This document shows, piece after piece, positions 10,849 to 23,049 of a stretch of DNA of 64,000 nt; the first letter of the stretch is position 1, and each line of letters starts with the position of its first letter. This DNA is from Plenodomus lindquistii (Eukaryota; Ascomycota; Dothideomycetes; Pleosporales; Leptosphaeriaceae), in assembly GCA_025504975.1 (NCBI GenBank), contig JANUWI010000017.1:434001-498000 (forward strand), in the 5' to 3' direction. A program made the translations under genes and the position numbers. The notes under the pieces are model-generated. The model did not search any database. It saw nothing but the letters and a program-made list of their open reading frames with translations, and was not told the DNA's origin.

Positions 10849-13800
10849 ATGGCACCGCCGTCATCGCGGACATGGCAAGCGACAGCCATCGGCGTCTTCA
10901 CGCTGCTCGCTGGCTCAGCGCTGGCTGGACCGGACCTCACATCAAAACACGAGGCGGGGCGATGCGCGATAAGGGGACATTGCGGGAAGCAGAGCTTTTT
11001 TGGCTCAGAACTGCCCTGCCCGGACAACGGCTTGGCTACTACACCTGACGCCGACGTGCGCAAGAAGCTGGTGGGAATATGTGGAGAGCAGTGGGCCGAC
11101 ACAGACGTATGCTGTGCAGAGGAGCAGCTCGACGCACTCAAGACGAACCTCGACCGCGCCACGCCCATCATCAATGCGTGTCCCGCCTGCAAGGAGAACT
11201 TCTACAACATGTTCTGCACCTTCACGTGCTCGCCAGACCAGTCGCTCTTCATCAACGTCACCAAGACGGAGCCAAAAGGCGACAAGTTCCTTGTAACCGA
11301 GCTGGACAACCTGGTCTCGGACAAATACGCAACAACCTTCTACGACAGCTGCAAAGACGTCAAGTTTGGCGCCACTAACGGCAAAGCGATGGATTTCATA
11401 GGAGGAGGCGCCACCAACTACACACAATTTTTGAAGTTTCTTGGAGACAAGAAATTCCTGGGCTCGCCATTCCAAATCAACTTCCCGCGACCTAGCAAGA
11501 ATCGATTTCCGGGCATGGAAGGCATGAACAAGCACGCATATCCATGTGACACTGACGACGAACTGTACCGATGCGCCTGTCTCGACTGCGGAGGGTCATG
11601 CACCGAGCTGCCAGAAGTCCACGAGGGCAAGCAGTGTTATGTGGGACTTCTCCCATGTCTTTCGTTCGCCGTCATCATTATTTACTCTGCTATCCTCGGC
11701 CTCCTTTGCACAGGTGTTGTTCTTCACATTGGCCTCAAGTCCCATTCGCAGAACAAGAGCGAGCGAATGCGTCTATTGCGAGACCTTGAGCCAAGCGATG
11801 ATGAGGACGAGGGCGACATTGTGCACAATGTTGGCATGCTCGACCGCCCAACAAAACACTACTTCATCAATACCTGGTGCGACCGCATGTTCAGCCGCCT
11901 CGGCTATGTCTGCGCCCGCTTTCCCGTCATCACTATTGTCACCAGTGTCATTGTGGTGGGTCTGATGAGTTTGGGTTGGATGAGGTTTGAGGTTGAGACT
12001 GACCCTGTCAACCTATGGGTCTCGCCCGACTCTGCGGCTGCACAAGAGAAGACTTTCTTCGATGAAAAGTTCGGACCCTTCTTCCGTGCTGAGCAAGCGT
12101 TTTTGGTCAATGACACCCACGAGAACGCTGGACCCGTACTCAGTTACGAGACTCTTGACTGGTGGTTTGGCGTTGAGAGCCAGATCCAACGCCTCAAGTC
12201 TTATAAGACCGGTGTAACCCTGGACCAAGTCTGCTTCAAGCCAATTGACGATTATTGTGTTGTACAGTCTGTAACAGGATATTGGCAAGGCGATTTTGCC
12301 AACGTGGGTCCTGACAGTTGGGCAGAAGAACTGCAAGATTGTGTCGATAACCCAACACAATGTCTGCCTACATTCCAGCAGCCGCTTGATCCACATCTAC
12401 TTTTTGGTGGCGTTAACGAATCTGTTTTGGATGCGAAGGCACTTGTCGTCACTTGGGTCGTGCAAAACCACCCCAAGGGCACTCCAGAAGAGCAAAAGGC
12501 AATGGATTTTGAGAATGAGCTCAAGAACTACTTAAAGTTCGTTGCTGAAGACGCCAAGAAGAAGGGCCTTCGGCTGAGCTTCAACACTGAAGTCAGTCTT
12601 GAACAGGAGCTCAGCAAGAGTACCAACACCGATGCCAAGATTGTTGTGATCAGTTACATCATCATGTTCTTGTATGCGTCGCTCGCACTCGGGTCAACGA
12701 CACTCACTGTACGATCCGTTCTTCGCAATCCTGCAAACGCTTTGGTGCAGTCCAAGTTTATGCTGGGTACTGTAGGCATCCTCATTGTCCTCATGTCAGT
12801 CTCCGCTTCCGTGGGACTGTTCTCCGCAGCTGGCATCAAGGTCACCTTGATCATCGCAGAAGTCATTCCTTTCCTGGTGTTGGCTGTTGGTGTCGATAAT
12901 ATCTTTCTCATTGTCCACGAGTTCGAACGCATCAACCTTAGCCATCCTGAAGGTACTATTCCAGAACGAGTTTCGCGTGCGCTGGGACGCATGGGGCCTT
13001 CCATTCTGCTCTCTGCCCTGACAGAGACCACAGCTTTCGCTCTTGGTTGCGCAGTTGGTATGCCTGCAGTCCGCAATTTTGCGGCGTACGCTGCTGGAGC
13101 CGTCTTCGTCAACGCTATCCTGCAGGTCACCATGTTCATCGCTGTTCTTGCGCTCAATCAACAGCGTGTTGAGCAGAATCGTGCCGACTGTTTCCCCTTC
13201 AAGCGTGTCCGGCGAGCAGACCCGGGTTATCCTGGTGCTATCGGCCATGGAGCTGGAGAGGAAGGGCCTCTGCAAAAGTTCATCCGCAAGACCTACGCGC
13301 CTGCATTACTAGGGAAGAAGACAAAGGTCGCTATCATCACGATATTCTTCGGTATCTTTACGGCGGGTCTCGCGTTGTTTCCCAGTGTTGAATTAGGTCT
13401 CGATCAACGTATCGCCATCCCTAGTGACTCGTATCTCATTCCTTACTTCAATGATCTTTACGACTACCTGGATGTCGGCCCTCCAGTGTATTTCGTCACC
13501 AAGGAGCTCAACGTTACAGAACGCGCGCCACAGAAGGAATTGTGTGGTCGCTTTTCGACGTGCGACCGTGAGTCCCTCGCCAACATAATCGAGGCCGAAC
13601 GAAAGCGCCCCGAAGTGTCACACCTCGCTGCCTCTGCCGCGAATTGGCTCGATGACTTCTTCCTCTGGCTAAATCCCGAGAATGAAAAATGCTGCGTTGA
13701 CCACGGCGAGCCATGCTTCAAGAACCGCCAACCAGCGTGGAACATGACCCTCTCTGGTATGCCTGAAGGCGAGGAATTTATCCACTACCTCCAACGCTGG

Positions 13801-14749
13801 GTTGAAGCCCCCACAAATGAAGAATGCCCTCTCGGAGGTAAAGCAGCATACTCTGATGCTCTCGTCATCGACTCCAAACACTTGACCATCCCCGCATCAC
13901 ATTTCCGTACCTCACACACCCCACTACGATCACAAAATGATTTCATCTCCGCCTACACAGCCGCTCGTCGCGTCGCGCACGAAATCTCGCAGGACGTCGA
14001 CACAGAGGTCTTTCCTTACTCGAAGTTCTACATCTTCTTCGATCAATACACCACTATCGTTCGACTCGCTGGCGCCCTCATCGGCTCCGCACTCGCTGCC
14101 GTACTTGTCATAACCACCATTCTTCTTGGCTCCCTCGCCACCGCCCTCGTAGTCACGCTCGTGGTCGGTATGACTGTGTCCGCAATTATCGGATCCATGG
14201 CTATCCTCGGTGTCTCGCTGAACGCCGTCTCGCTCGTTAATCTGATCATCTGCGTGGGTATCTCAGTAGAGTTTACAGCACATATCGCACGCGCATTCAC
14301 TTTCCCGAGCCGGATGACAATGGAGAAAGCGCCACGTCATCGCTTCCGCGGCAAGGACGCACGCGCATGGACGGCGATGGTGAATGTGGCAGGTAGCGTG
14401 GTGAGCGGAATCACCATGACGAAGATCCTGGGCGTAGGCGTATTGGCGTTCACAAGGAGCAAGGTAAGCCCCCCAAAACATATCTAGCCACTTTTCAATC
14501 CGCACCCACCAAATTTGCTAACACATGTCCCAACAGATTTTCGAAATCTACTACTTTCGCGTCTGGTGCGCGCTCATTCTATGGGCCAGCACACATGCCC
14601 TCATTCTCCTCCCCGTTTTACTCTCCCTCCTTGGGGGCAAAGGCTACGTCGATCCTGAGAGTGAGGGAGGTTTGGAACAGGATTTGAGGAGTAGACAGTA
14701 TCCCGCGTTACTTCGGGACGATGATGAGGATTATGATAGTGAGGATTAG
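10849..14749 (+). CDS. NCR1: NPC1-type intracellular sterol transporter
   Basis: Two exons, 10849-14463 and 14537-14749 (intron gtaagc...caacag), give 1275 residues, the normal size for Niemann-Pick C1 proteins. The family moves sterol out of the vacuole/lysosome lumen, taking it from NPC2 and passing it into the membrane. Visible parts are: a signal peptide (about residues 1-27); a Cys-rich N-terminal sterol-binding domain beginning HEAGRCAIRGHCG and including CPACKENFYNMFCTFTCSP; a first membrane helix near 267-292 and a second near 357-378; a sterol-sensing domain at about 598-770 with PFLVLAVGVDNIFL; luminal loops with many paired Cys; and a C-terminal helix bundle from about 1068 with the second exon supplying the last helix. 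The tail ends in an acidic DDEDYDSED run. The symbol is the yeast orthologue's name. Confidence 0.96.
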
Positions 14750-15832
14750 GCGTCTCTTCTACGAAAGAGGACCTGCGGAAAGGTAGAGGAGTGGTGGACG
14801 GGCCTAACGGAATGTGTGGGGAAAGTTCTTGATAGGGTGGATGGGACGGAGAGGGAGGTGGTGGAGTGGGAGATTGTTAGTACGATTCTAGCGAGGAGCG
14901 GGATAAGGGAATAGAAATACATGGATAGGGGGGTTTCTTGTTGGCTGAAGAATGCATAGCCTAATTGCCAGTTTCAAATGGCATTTACTTTTTATTACAT
15001 TTTTTTCTTTTACATGCTATGAGTACAAGAGAGATGATGTTGTGAGCGAAAGGGTGGTGTTGATGGAGTGTTCATGATGAACCAAGCGGCGTAGCTCTAA
15101 AGGGGCGCGGGAGTTTAGGGTATGCACCAGAGATCCTGCAGAGTGTTGCCAATATGGTGTGTTGAATCGTCTTCGTACCATAAAATTCTCAGAAGTAAGG
15201 TGAATATTCACCTTGGAACATTGAGCAGCCATGAAAGAGGCACGAACCATGAACCGTGAATCAAGGTGTACACTGGGGTAAGGTCGAACAAGTAGTCTAT
15301 TTCATTGGCTGAAGAGCTTCTCGTAGCACGAGTACTCGAGGCTAGTTAGTCTGCTTCGAAGTTCGAATGCGGAAGCACAGATTCGATGCATCTACCTTGA
15401 TGTAGATGTGCGACGAATAAGACCACATGACCAGTGCGCACGAAGGTTTTCAACACAATATATGGTATTTTTAGCTGTTTGTACCATGAACTTGCATGAT
15501 TCTTGATACTGCATGGTTCGAAGTCTCCCATGTAACCTACACAATTCAAAGGGAGGGGGGCCGATGTTCAGGTCGTGTCACACTCCCATCGATGATGCAT
15601 CGCGAAAGGCACGCTCGGTACAAGCGTAGCTGAGATTATCCTGACACACGCTACAGTATATCATCCTCGTCGTGTCGAGATGTCCTCATGGCCTCGTTAT
15701 TGTACACTCTCAGGCCCGGGGAGTCCTTCCTCAGCCAGGAACTGCCTGGCTTTCCATCTGCTCTCTGCAAATAAATAAACCTCGTCTCCTAACGATATGG
15801 GCAAAACTTACAGTGGACGTGATACCAGAATC
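14750..15832. other. Intergenic region, no gene seen
   Basis: Downstream of the NPC1 gene. The first 200 nt are purine-rich and presumably 3' UTR. Short frames such as 15017-15250 (minus) have no supporting features. Confidence 0.4.
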
Positions 15833-16156
15833 TCAAGCTGGCCGCCGATGCTTCTTACTCAACCTTCTCCTCGTCCTTGGTTGCGCTCGTTCTGGCTCCT
15901 GTTGTGACGCAAGGATAGGCTTATGCAGGTCGCTGTCGGCTAAACTAGCTCCGCCGTCTCGCAGTGCGACATGCTCTTCCTCATGTCCATGCCCTGCATC
16001 GAATAGTGACAGTCGCCAGCTCGATTCTAGGGCTCCTGTTGAGCTGCGCACGAGGACTCTCCGCGAACGCTGGACGTCTGCTTCTGGAGAGGGGGTGGGG
16101 GTGGAGCGGAAGGGGTTGGAAGTGGGGTTGAAGATGCGGCGGAGGAAGCGCGGCAT
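15833..16156 (-). CDS. Small hypothetical protein, uncertain
   Basis: An uninterrupted 107-codon frame starting MPRFLRRIFNPTSNPFRS and ending KKHRRPA. It is basic, with a Pro/Ser-rich segment and an acidic HGHEEEH patch. No domain is recognised. An overlapping plus-strand frame (15672-16175) competes with it; I prefer the minus frame because it starts at a good ATG and has a composition more like a real small fungal protein. It could still be chance. Confidence 0.3.
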   Translation of the reverse strand: MPRFLRRIFNPTSNPFRSTPTPSPEADVQRSRRVLVRSSTGALESSWRLSLFDAGHGHEEEHVALRDGGASLADSDLHKPILASQQEPERAQPRTRRRLSKKHRRPA

Positions 16157-16859
16157 GGTCGATCACAGCTTCTAGTTGTATAACTGCGAGAGTGGTAGAG
16201 AGGAACAACACAAAGTTAGAAATGTGAACAGCTAAGAATGAGGCTCTAAAATGTCAGATGCAGGGACTAGAGCTATAGAGTGGAAGAAATCCGGTACATG
16301 GAACTGGGGGAAACAAGCTATTGTTGGTGGCGATTGATACGCGGGTGGTTATTGCGGGGCAGAAACCCTGAATGAGTAGGGGTAGAGTTGTGATTGGCTG
16401 CTGCGACACGGGCGGTGGTACTCTAGGCTGCTAATGGAGAAGAGGATGGTGATCTTGAGAGGACGCGCTGATCCTAGGATGACGGACGTTCATTCGCTAG
16501 AGCATGGCTTAGATGAGGACGACTAGATGATTGGGGTGCATGGTGCGGTGTAGGACCGGATCTCCAGACGGATATCCGAACATTGTGGTTAAACCTTCCA
16601 TAATGTGCATTTGAGGAGGCATGACCAAAGTGACCTATCACACAGTTGTCTGAGAAGCGCTGTATGTAGGTAAGCATGTATCACGCCGGCCACATGTTGT
16701 CAATTCATCACGTTCAATACTAATGATCTCAAGCCATGATTGTACGTCATCGTGACAGGTATTGAAGACCACGTCCAAAGTACTGGCGGTTCTGCTACAA
16801 TTCTAATCAACAAAATGGCTACAGGCTAGCCGCATCATGTCAAAGGCTTCCAAGATTAC
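16157..16859. other. Intergenic region, no gene seen
   Basis: Contains only short unsupported frames. It separates the small minus-strand candidate from the 3' end of the RRM-like gene. Confidence 0.4.
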
Positions 16860-18137
16860 TCAAGAGCACCGAGCTTTCAACTGACAGAATGAGCAAACAC
16901 ACCGATGCCGATAACGCACACGTTCCGTAAGGTCCATATGTTGCCACCCACGGAATGGAATGAGATTGAAACCCGACGTGCGCGGTGCGACAGGTATGTG
17001 GTCCGGTTGCTGGTCATCAGCGATCGAAATGGTCTTCCATCGCGTGGGCGAGGCAAGTCGCAAGTCACTCGAGCTTCGCATCTTGCTCTCCAGAGCGCAG
17101 TATTTTGACATGATCCAGTAATCTTCGTCCTCGCTGTCAGGTGCTGAAACGAGCTCTCCTTTGCCCTTGGTGCGTGTCGTTGGCACCTCTTCTTCACTTG
17201 GCGAATCATCCAGTTCGAGGTTGCTCAACCGAGCCGTTGAGTCTTCTGACTCAAATACACCTGAAGTATAGGCGTAGTTCCTTGGTCCGAAGGCACTCGC
17301 TGGGATGATTTTATCTTCACGTTGGATCGTGTTGCATAAAATGGGAGAATTTCCTGACGCCGGTGTCGAGTCCTTTTGAGGGGCTTGAGCAGTTTGAGCC
17401 TGGGGTGTGATCCAGGCAACAGGCTTTGGCCGCACTTGCTTTGCCAACATCAGCGTGGCTTCGTTCAACTGGGTCGAACATCTTCTCAACTCAGCCTTGG
17501 CACCATTGGCGAGCGTATGAATCGGGGTAGCGGTAGTGACATGTGGTGTCGAGATTGGACTGTCGTTGATTGATGCCGGAGAATCTCGTCCATCACTGTG
17601 TGAGAGGTCTGGCGCTGTCAATGGAGGTTTCATTTCGTCGTTTGCTACCATGCGCGCCCATGAAGGATATTGCCGTCCGAGGTCCGATAATTTTGGTGTA
17701 CTCAACGGCCCGAGTTCCCCAATCTCTTTGACTTCTGTATTGTTGGTTGTCAGAGCCGGCGGTGGCGTCGCATTTCCACCCCGCTCTGTACGATGAGATT
17801 TGGGGTCCAGGAAGCCCGCCGTGCGGCGTTTGTGTTGCGCGGCTGTCTCTCTAAGATATCTTACCGACTTCCAGACCGTGTATAGTTCTACACGGATCCT
17901 GTAGTCGTCTATGACGCGGTTGGTGGTTGCTTCAATCGCGCGGCGGGCGTCACTCCCGCTTTCGAAGCCAAAGACGATTGTCGTGTGCGTATTCATTGGA
18001 TGGCAGATTTTTCTGCTGGTGGGATTGAACTTGTCAAAGAATTTTGGGATGGAGACATGCGCCAGGTACTGAGGAACTCCCCTCATAAAGATGTGTCGCT
18101 CGTTGTACTTGCTACGTTCCGGTAACGGTCGAGACAT
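16860..18137 (-). CDS. Hypothetical protein with N-terminal RRM-like fold
   Basis: Single open frame of 425 residues. Residues about 14-90 look like a divergent RNA-recognition motif: HIFMRGVP occupies the RNP2-type first strand, TTIVFGFESGSDARRAIEA the RNP1-type third strand and helix, and YRIRVELY the last strand. The aromatic residues that stack on RNA bases are not clearly kept, so binding may be weak or lost. The remainder is low-complexity, Ser/Thr/Pro-rich and probably disordered, with a DSPSEEE acidic patch. A possible short intron near the 3' end (gtgtgt...ctgtcag on the minus strand) could change the last residues. The function is not known to me. Confidence 0.65.
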   Translation of the reverse strand: MSRPLPERSKYNERHIFMRGVPQYLAHVSIPKFFDKFNPTSRKICHPMNTHTTIVFGFESGSDARRAIEATTNRVIDDYRIRVELYTVWKSVRYLRETAAQHKRRTAGFLDPKSHRTERGGNATPPPALTTNNTEVKEIGELGPLSTPKLSDLGRQYPSWARMVANDEMKPPLTAPDLSHSDGRDSPASINDSPISTPHVTTATPIHTLANGAKAELRRCSTQLNEATLMLAKQVRPKPVAWITPQAQTAQAPQKDSTPASGNSPILCNTIQREDKIIPASAFGPRNYAYTSGVFESEDSTARLSNLELDDSPSEEEVPTTRTKGKGELVSAPDSEDEDYWIMSKYCALESKMRSSSDLRLASPTRWKTISIADDQQPDHIPVAPRTSGFNLIPFRGWQHMDLTERVRYRHRCVCSFCQLKARCS

Positions 18138-19469
18138 TCTTCAACGCTCTGTCGCGCTTGGGCCGCTTGCGAGAGGAATGGTAATCGACGACCGTGAAAA
18201 GCGAAAGCGAGCGAGCTGGTATGGTTGTGAGAAGGTGAAACGTGCGGAAAAGCTGCTGAGGGAGCTGTTTGCCGGGTCAGTGGGTGGCTGTCACCCGCTG
18301 TTGATCGCAAGCGTGTATAGACTGCAGGTGAAGGCAGGGCTGGCTATCTACTACGACCTCGTTATACAATAGACCCCGAGAAGACTGCTGTCTGGACGTG
18401 GTAAATCTCTAAGCGATAGTGTGGGTTGGGATGTGATGCTGTATTCTGCTGGTGAGGCATGTATGGAAAGTACATGTGTGGCGAACATCGACAGAGAAGG
18501 TCCTGTGGTTATAGAAAGGACCAGGCCACAGGAAAGAGGCCATGGTGAGAAGCTCACAGAAGTCGGTTGCGATAGGTTCGTGCAGAGCAGAAGGTGCAAA
18601 AGGCACGACTGCCACTGTATTGAGTGCCCGTCCAGCACCGATTCATTACACAGTAGACTGATAGCATGGGCCCGTCAGAGTATGCGTAACGATTCAACAA
18701 ATGCCATTCTGCAGTCTCAATAGGCTCTAACAAGCAGGAAATCAGAATGTGGTCGAATATTCCCGAGGTCGCGTCAACGTCGCATGTCGCGTGATACGCA
18801 CGTGCCATGACGACATGCGAAAGGTGGCCTACATTCGGGATCCGGAACCTCACCTGTCTTTCAGAGAAAACACCATAAACGGTTGGCTTCCCAGTAGTCT
18901 ACAGCTACCCCAGTTACTATCGCGTTTCTACAAGTTGCTGCACGTATGCTAGCCTTTACCACACCGGCGAGTCAACAACAGCTGCTTAGGTCGGATACAA
19001 GCCACGAACTCGTCTCAAGGAAACAGCAAGCGTGCGTGGATCCGTACGTCAAGATGACTGTACAACTGTTCGGTGTCCTGTTTCACCTGCCCTGGGGAAC
19101 CTTCATCGTCAATGCCTGAACAGATGAAGGACAGCTTCCGCCAAATCACCTTGGTTCGGTGCAACGCAGCCCGAGCATGGAGACAAGATCTGCCATCGTG
19201 CGGGGTGAGAGATATCTTCGTAAATTTCCGATTCGCGCAAATTGTTAGCGCTGTCTGGGGTAACTATGATCTCCCCTCGTATTGGTATTCTCGGATCGTA
19301 TTTGGACAGTACCAAGCATGCATGAACCTACGACCAGACGCCCAAAGTGGCAGGAGAACCGTCAGCTTGTGACGGACGACCGCCCGCGATACTATGCATT
19401 CGTCGTCAAAAACACCCGGAAAATCCTCCTTCAGAATTCATTCGAAACATATCACAACGCGTCCTCGCC
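18138..19469. other. Divergent intergenic region
   Basis: About 1.3 kb between the start of the RRM-like gene (minus) and the GH28 gene (plus). The short frames here (18421-18723 plus, 18554-18853 minus, 19073-19372 plus) overlap each other and show no features, so I call none. It presumably holds both promoters. Confidence 0.5.
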
Positions 19470-20847
19470 ATGAGAATTGCAACATCTGTCGTGCTCGCTT
19501 TGTGTGCTGCATCGGCACAAGCCCAATCTAAGGAACAAAAGACATGCATTGTCAGCTCTAGTGGTACGAACAAGACAGATGACGCGCCCGCAATCCGTGC
19601 TGCATTCGAAAAGTGCGGTCAGCATGGGAGAATCGTGTTTGAGCCTAAGACATACTTCGTCAACTCCATTTTGAACATCAATGGACTGGAGGATGTTGAT
19701 ATCGATGTTCAGGGGCAGCTTCTGGTACGCCCATCCAGCAACTCGCCGCAATGACATATTAACGCTCCTACCAGTGGAGTACCGACATCCAGTATTGGCT
19801 GAACGCATCGTTGCCGGTCGGTTATCAGAATCAGTCCACGGCATTCAGACTCGGAGGAAACAATGTGCGCATCAATGGGCATGGTGTTGGAACCTTCAAC
19901 GGTAACGGTGACTATTGGTATGAGTGGATTCGAAAGCAGCCCAACACGTCAAACTATCCAGGTCGACCTCACCAGATCACGTTCGATGGGCTCACCAATT
20001 CCGTGATCAAGGGACTTAACTTTCTGAGGAGTCAAATGTGGACAATGTCCATCATCCGTAGTCATGACAGTGTCTGGGAAGATATTTTCGTTAACAACAC
20101 GGGAAATAGGATCTCGAGCTGTAGGTACCAAAGCGTTTATCGAAGTAGAGCAATGTACTGATCAATCCCGCAGCCAATACCGATGGTGCCGACACATTCT
20201 TCTCCAGCAACCTCCTATTCCGGAACTGGACCGTGTACAACGGCGACGACTCTTTCAGCTGCAAAGCCAATAGTACGAACATCACACTCCTCAATTCGCA
20301 CTTCTATCACGGTCTCGGCATCGCTATTGGCTCGATCGGTCAATACAATGATCAGTTCGAGACTATTGAGAACATCCGTGCCGAGAATGTGTACTTCGAG
20401 GACACCCTGCATGCGTTCTATTTCAAGACTTGGACAGATGACCAGAACGGATATCCACCAAATGGCGGCGGCGGCGGTCTCGGATTTGCGGCCGACTTGG
20501 TGATGAAGAATCTCACAACCAAGGCCATGCGCGGTGGCGCATTCACAATTAGTCAGTGCACGCGCTTCTCTGGTGCACCAGGGCAAGGCAACTGTACGAA
20601 TAGCCAGTTCCAAATCCGCGACCTGTCCATCAACGGCCTCAAGGGGACGACGAAGGACCGTCGAGTCGTTAGTTTGCAGTGCAGCGCTGTGGCGCCGTGT
20701 ACCAACATCACGCTGAGCAACATCGACCTCAAGTATGCGAATGGTACGACAACGCCCAACTACCTGTGTGGAAATGTTGTTGGCAACAAAGGCTTTGAGT
20801 GCACAGGCCCGGTCTGTGTTGGTGGCAGTGCTACCGGAGGTTGTTAG
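19470..20847 (+). CDS. Secreted glycoside hydrolase family 28 (polygalacturonase-like)
   Basis: Three exons, 19470-19724, 19775-20120 and 20174-20847, give 424 residues with canonical introns of 50 and 53 nt. The signal peptide is MRIATSVVLALCAASAQA. The right-handed beta-helix family hydrolyses pectic galacturonans outside the cell. GH28 landmarks are in order: NTDGAD (Asp 204), GDDSFSC (Asp 225 and 226) and HGLGIAIGSIG (His 246). The second motif is usually DDC and the third usually GHG; here they read DDS and YHG. The basic RIK motif appears as YFKTW. The N-terminal part with TDDAPAIRAAFEKCG is typical of exo-acting members. Exo-polygalacturonase is the most likely activity, but related rhamnogalacturonan or xylogalacturonan enzymes cannot be excluded. 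Confidence 0.9.
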
Positions 20848-21042
20848 ATTTGGCATAAATGGTACCAGTGAGATTAGGCGTGTCGAAGGTTGCGACTCAA
20901 GCTCGTGTTGATATACGCATCTTCTTGACGTTTCTAAACTGTATTTTGGAGGTCGTGGGGTCACTGTACACTATCACATTCACATTCACCGTCTGCAAAA
21001 TCTCTTGCAAACAGATTCACTGTTTCATCGTCTCTTACAGGT

Positions 21043-22260
21043 ATGGTAACAACTTCGCAAACTTCGCCCATTTCGCAACATGGCAATAACCAAAACTTTC
21101 ACTACGGATCAAGAGCAGCGCTTTCTCTCGAAATCTCGTCTCATCAAGCCGTCAGTGACGCACGCAGTCTTCTTGTAATGGCAGAGGCAAAGATGGTGCA
21201 ATGGCACAATGAAGCACAGCAGTGAGTGCGATCGCTCTCTATACATAGTTAAACTGACGCAATGTAGGCTCGTACATGAGTTCAGAGCGCGACAGAAAGA
21301 CTACCGGGCAGCCGCAAAAATCTACCAGCAGAAGCGATTGCACAATCCACCCGACAAAGCAATCGACGAGCGAAGAGCGCTGCGCACGACGGGAATCGCC
21401 GTACACAAGGCGAAAAAGGCGCTTATCAGCCTCCTCGAATACCTCTTCAAACAGGAGTATCAAAAGCTTTACATCCGCATGTACGAAATGCTACCGGCCG
21501 AGCTGTGCCATCAGATTTACGACTGGATCATCGAGCACACGAACGCGACGGTGTATCGTGACAAGGAAAACGAGATCAAGTTTTGCAATGGTGCATCTGC
21601 AACCACGCATATTCTGGATGCTGCTCAAAGACGTTCACAGGGAAATCATCGGCTATCTTTGCCGTGGGGATAAAAGTGCCATCTTCGACTTTCGGCATAG
21701 CCACGATGCAATTGAACCAGTCTTCGATCAATACCCAAGAAGGTTCAGTATCGATATAGCGTTCCATATTTCCAGAATCAGCATCACACTCAACTCAAGG
21801 GACACCAAGCAGCGTGTGGTAATCAGCCATTTACAACCGCTACGCAAGCTGAAACTGGGCGCTCAAATCACTTTCATCATCGAAACCGGCAAGCTCAAGC
21901 AGAATCCTGTACGTCGCTACTTGCGCCAGGTGATGAATGCTTTTATGGAATTCTTTCATACTCTTGTAGGTGCTGGGTACATTGTTAATATCGTAATGAA
22001 CCCTGCGTTCACGCGATCAATTGTCACCAACGGCTCTGGTACGAGGTTCAATATCTTGGATCTAGACCAGCACGTCAAGTACAAATTCTCCGTGAAAGGA
22101 GCGGAGACGACTGCGAATTCCGTTGAAATGGAATTTGCAAGGTACGTGACCTTTTACGAAGTATTGGGGACTACAAAAATGACTGACTCTTCACAGTGTT
22201 TTGAGAGGTACAATGTCTTTTGGTCATCAAGAACGTGAGAATGCGACGTCCATGAGCTAG
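21043..22260 (+). pseudogene. Frameshifted gene with F-box-like segment and coiled coil
   Basis: Exon 1 (21043-21221) joins exon 2 (starts 21268) in frame, producing a helical N-terminal region rich in Ala/Gln/Lys/Arg and likely coiled-coil. It is followed by MLPAELCHQIYDWIIEH, which resembles the start of F-box-type segments in fungal proteins. Near 21585-21600 the frame breaks: the sequence up to KFCNG is in one frame, and the clearly continuing HLQPRIFWMLLKDVHREI is in the +1 frame. The second frame runs to a donor at 22142 (gtacgt), skips to 22197, and ends at a TAG at 22258-22260. One extra base, or two missing bases, would account for the break; a short unusual intron is less likely. 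It could be a decayed gene or a sequencing error. The function is unknown. Confidence 0.55.
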
Positions 22261-22593
22261 ATGAGCGTGCGAATCGCACTTGGTTGATTCTTGGTATGGC
22301 CAGACTGAGAGGAAATGTAGCATTACTTAGAGACGTCCCTATGACGAGAGTGTTGCGGAACGAGACTGATGTAAACCTCTAATACCTTTGCGAGAGCATC
22401 CGCGCATCAAAGTTCGATATTGAATCTACACAAAGGCTGCATTGTGTTTCTCACTCGCATGCTGTGATGATACTCAACCCACACAACGCACAAGGCATTA
22501 CCATAAAGGAATATGCAGATTTGTACCCTGCCTAATCATCATCCACTTTGTAACGTACGCACTACCCAGTGACTTTCATCGTAATCAAGCAAC
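22261..22593. other. Intergenic region
   Basis: Nothing coding is seen. It probably contains the promoter of the small membrane protein that starts at 22594. Confidence 0.5.
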
Positions 22594-23049
22594 ATGGCCA
22601 GCAAACATGCCGCCCAGTCGATCGAGCTTCAGCCCGCCGGCGTGCCAGCAGACTACGTAGACCCAAGCCATCCGCATTTCCCTTACGATGTAGAATCGCA
22701 ACCTCCAGCGTACAAGAAGAGCGCGCCATACCTCCGCATCAGCAAAAGGGCTCTCTGGACTGCAGTAGCTATCTTCGTTGTTATCGGTCTCATCGTTGGT
22801 ATCGTGGCCGCATCAATCTCCATTTGCGTCAACCGGTTCCACGTCCATGAGCATGCGGCGCCCGTCATAACACCCAGCAGTGTGGCGACATCTCAAGTTA
22901 GCGGATTCCATACAGTCTATATCACCACGACTGTGTCTCCTTTACAAGATATCCGGCCTGACGCACCACTCCGGCCTATCGCGACGACCTCTGAAAAGGA
23001 CGTCGTTACATGTCCGACTAACTTTTGCCCGACGCCAACGTCGACTTAG
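22594..23049 (+). CDS. Small single-pass membrane protein, unknown function
   Basis: Single-exon frame of 151 residues. The N-terminal 50 residues are polar and Pro-rich (DYVDPSHPHFPYDVESQPPAY). A strong transmembrane helix follows at about 55-79 (WTAVAIFVVIGLIVGIVAAS). The rest is Thr/Ser/Val-rich and probably outside. The layout (short cytoplasmic tail, one helix, Ser/Thr stalk) is common in small fungal surface proteins of unknown role. The next gene has the same layout, though I see no convincing sequence match between them. Confidence 0.6.
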   Translation: MASKHAAQSIELQPAGVPADYVDPSHPHFPYDVESQPPAYKKSAPYLRISKRALWTAVAIFVVIGLIVGIVAASISICVNRFHVHEHAAPVITPSSVATSQVSGFHTVYITTTVSPLQDIRPDAPLRPIATTSEKDVVTCPTNFCPTPTST

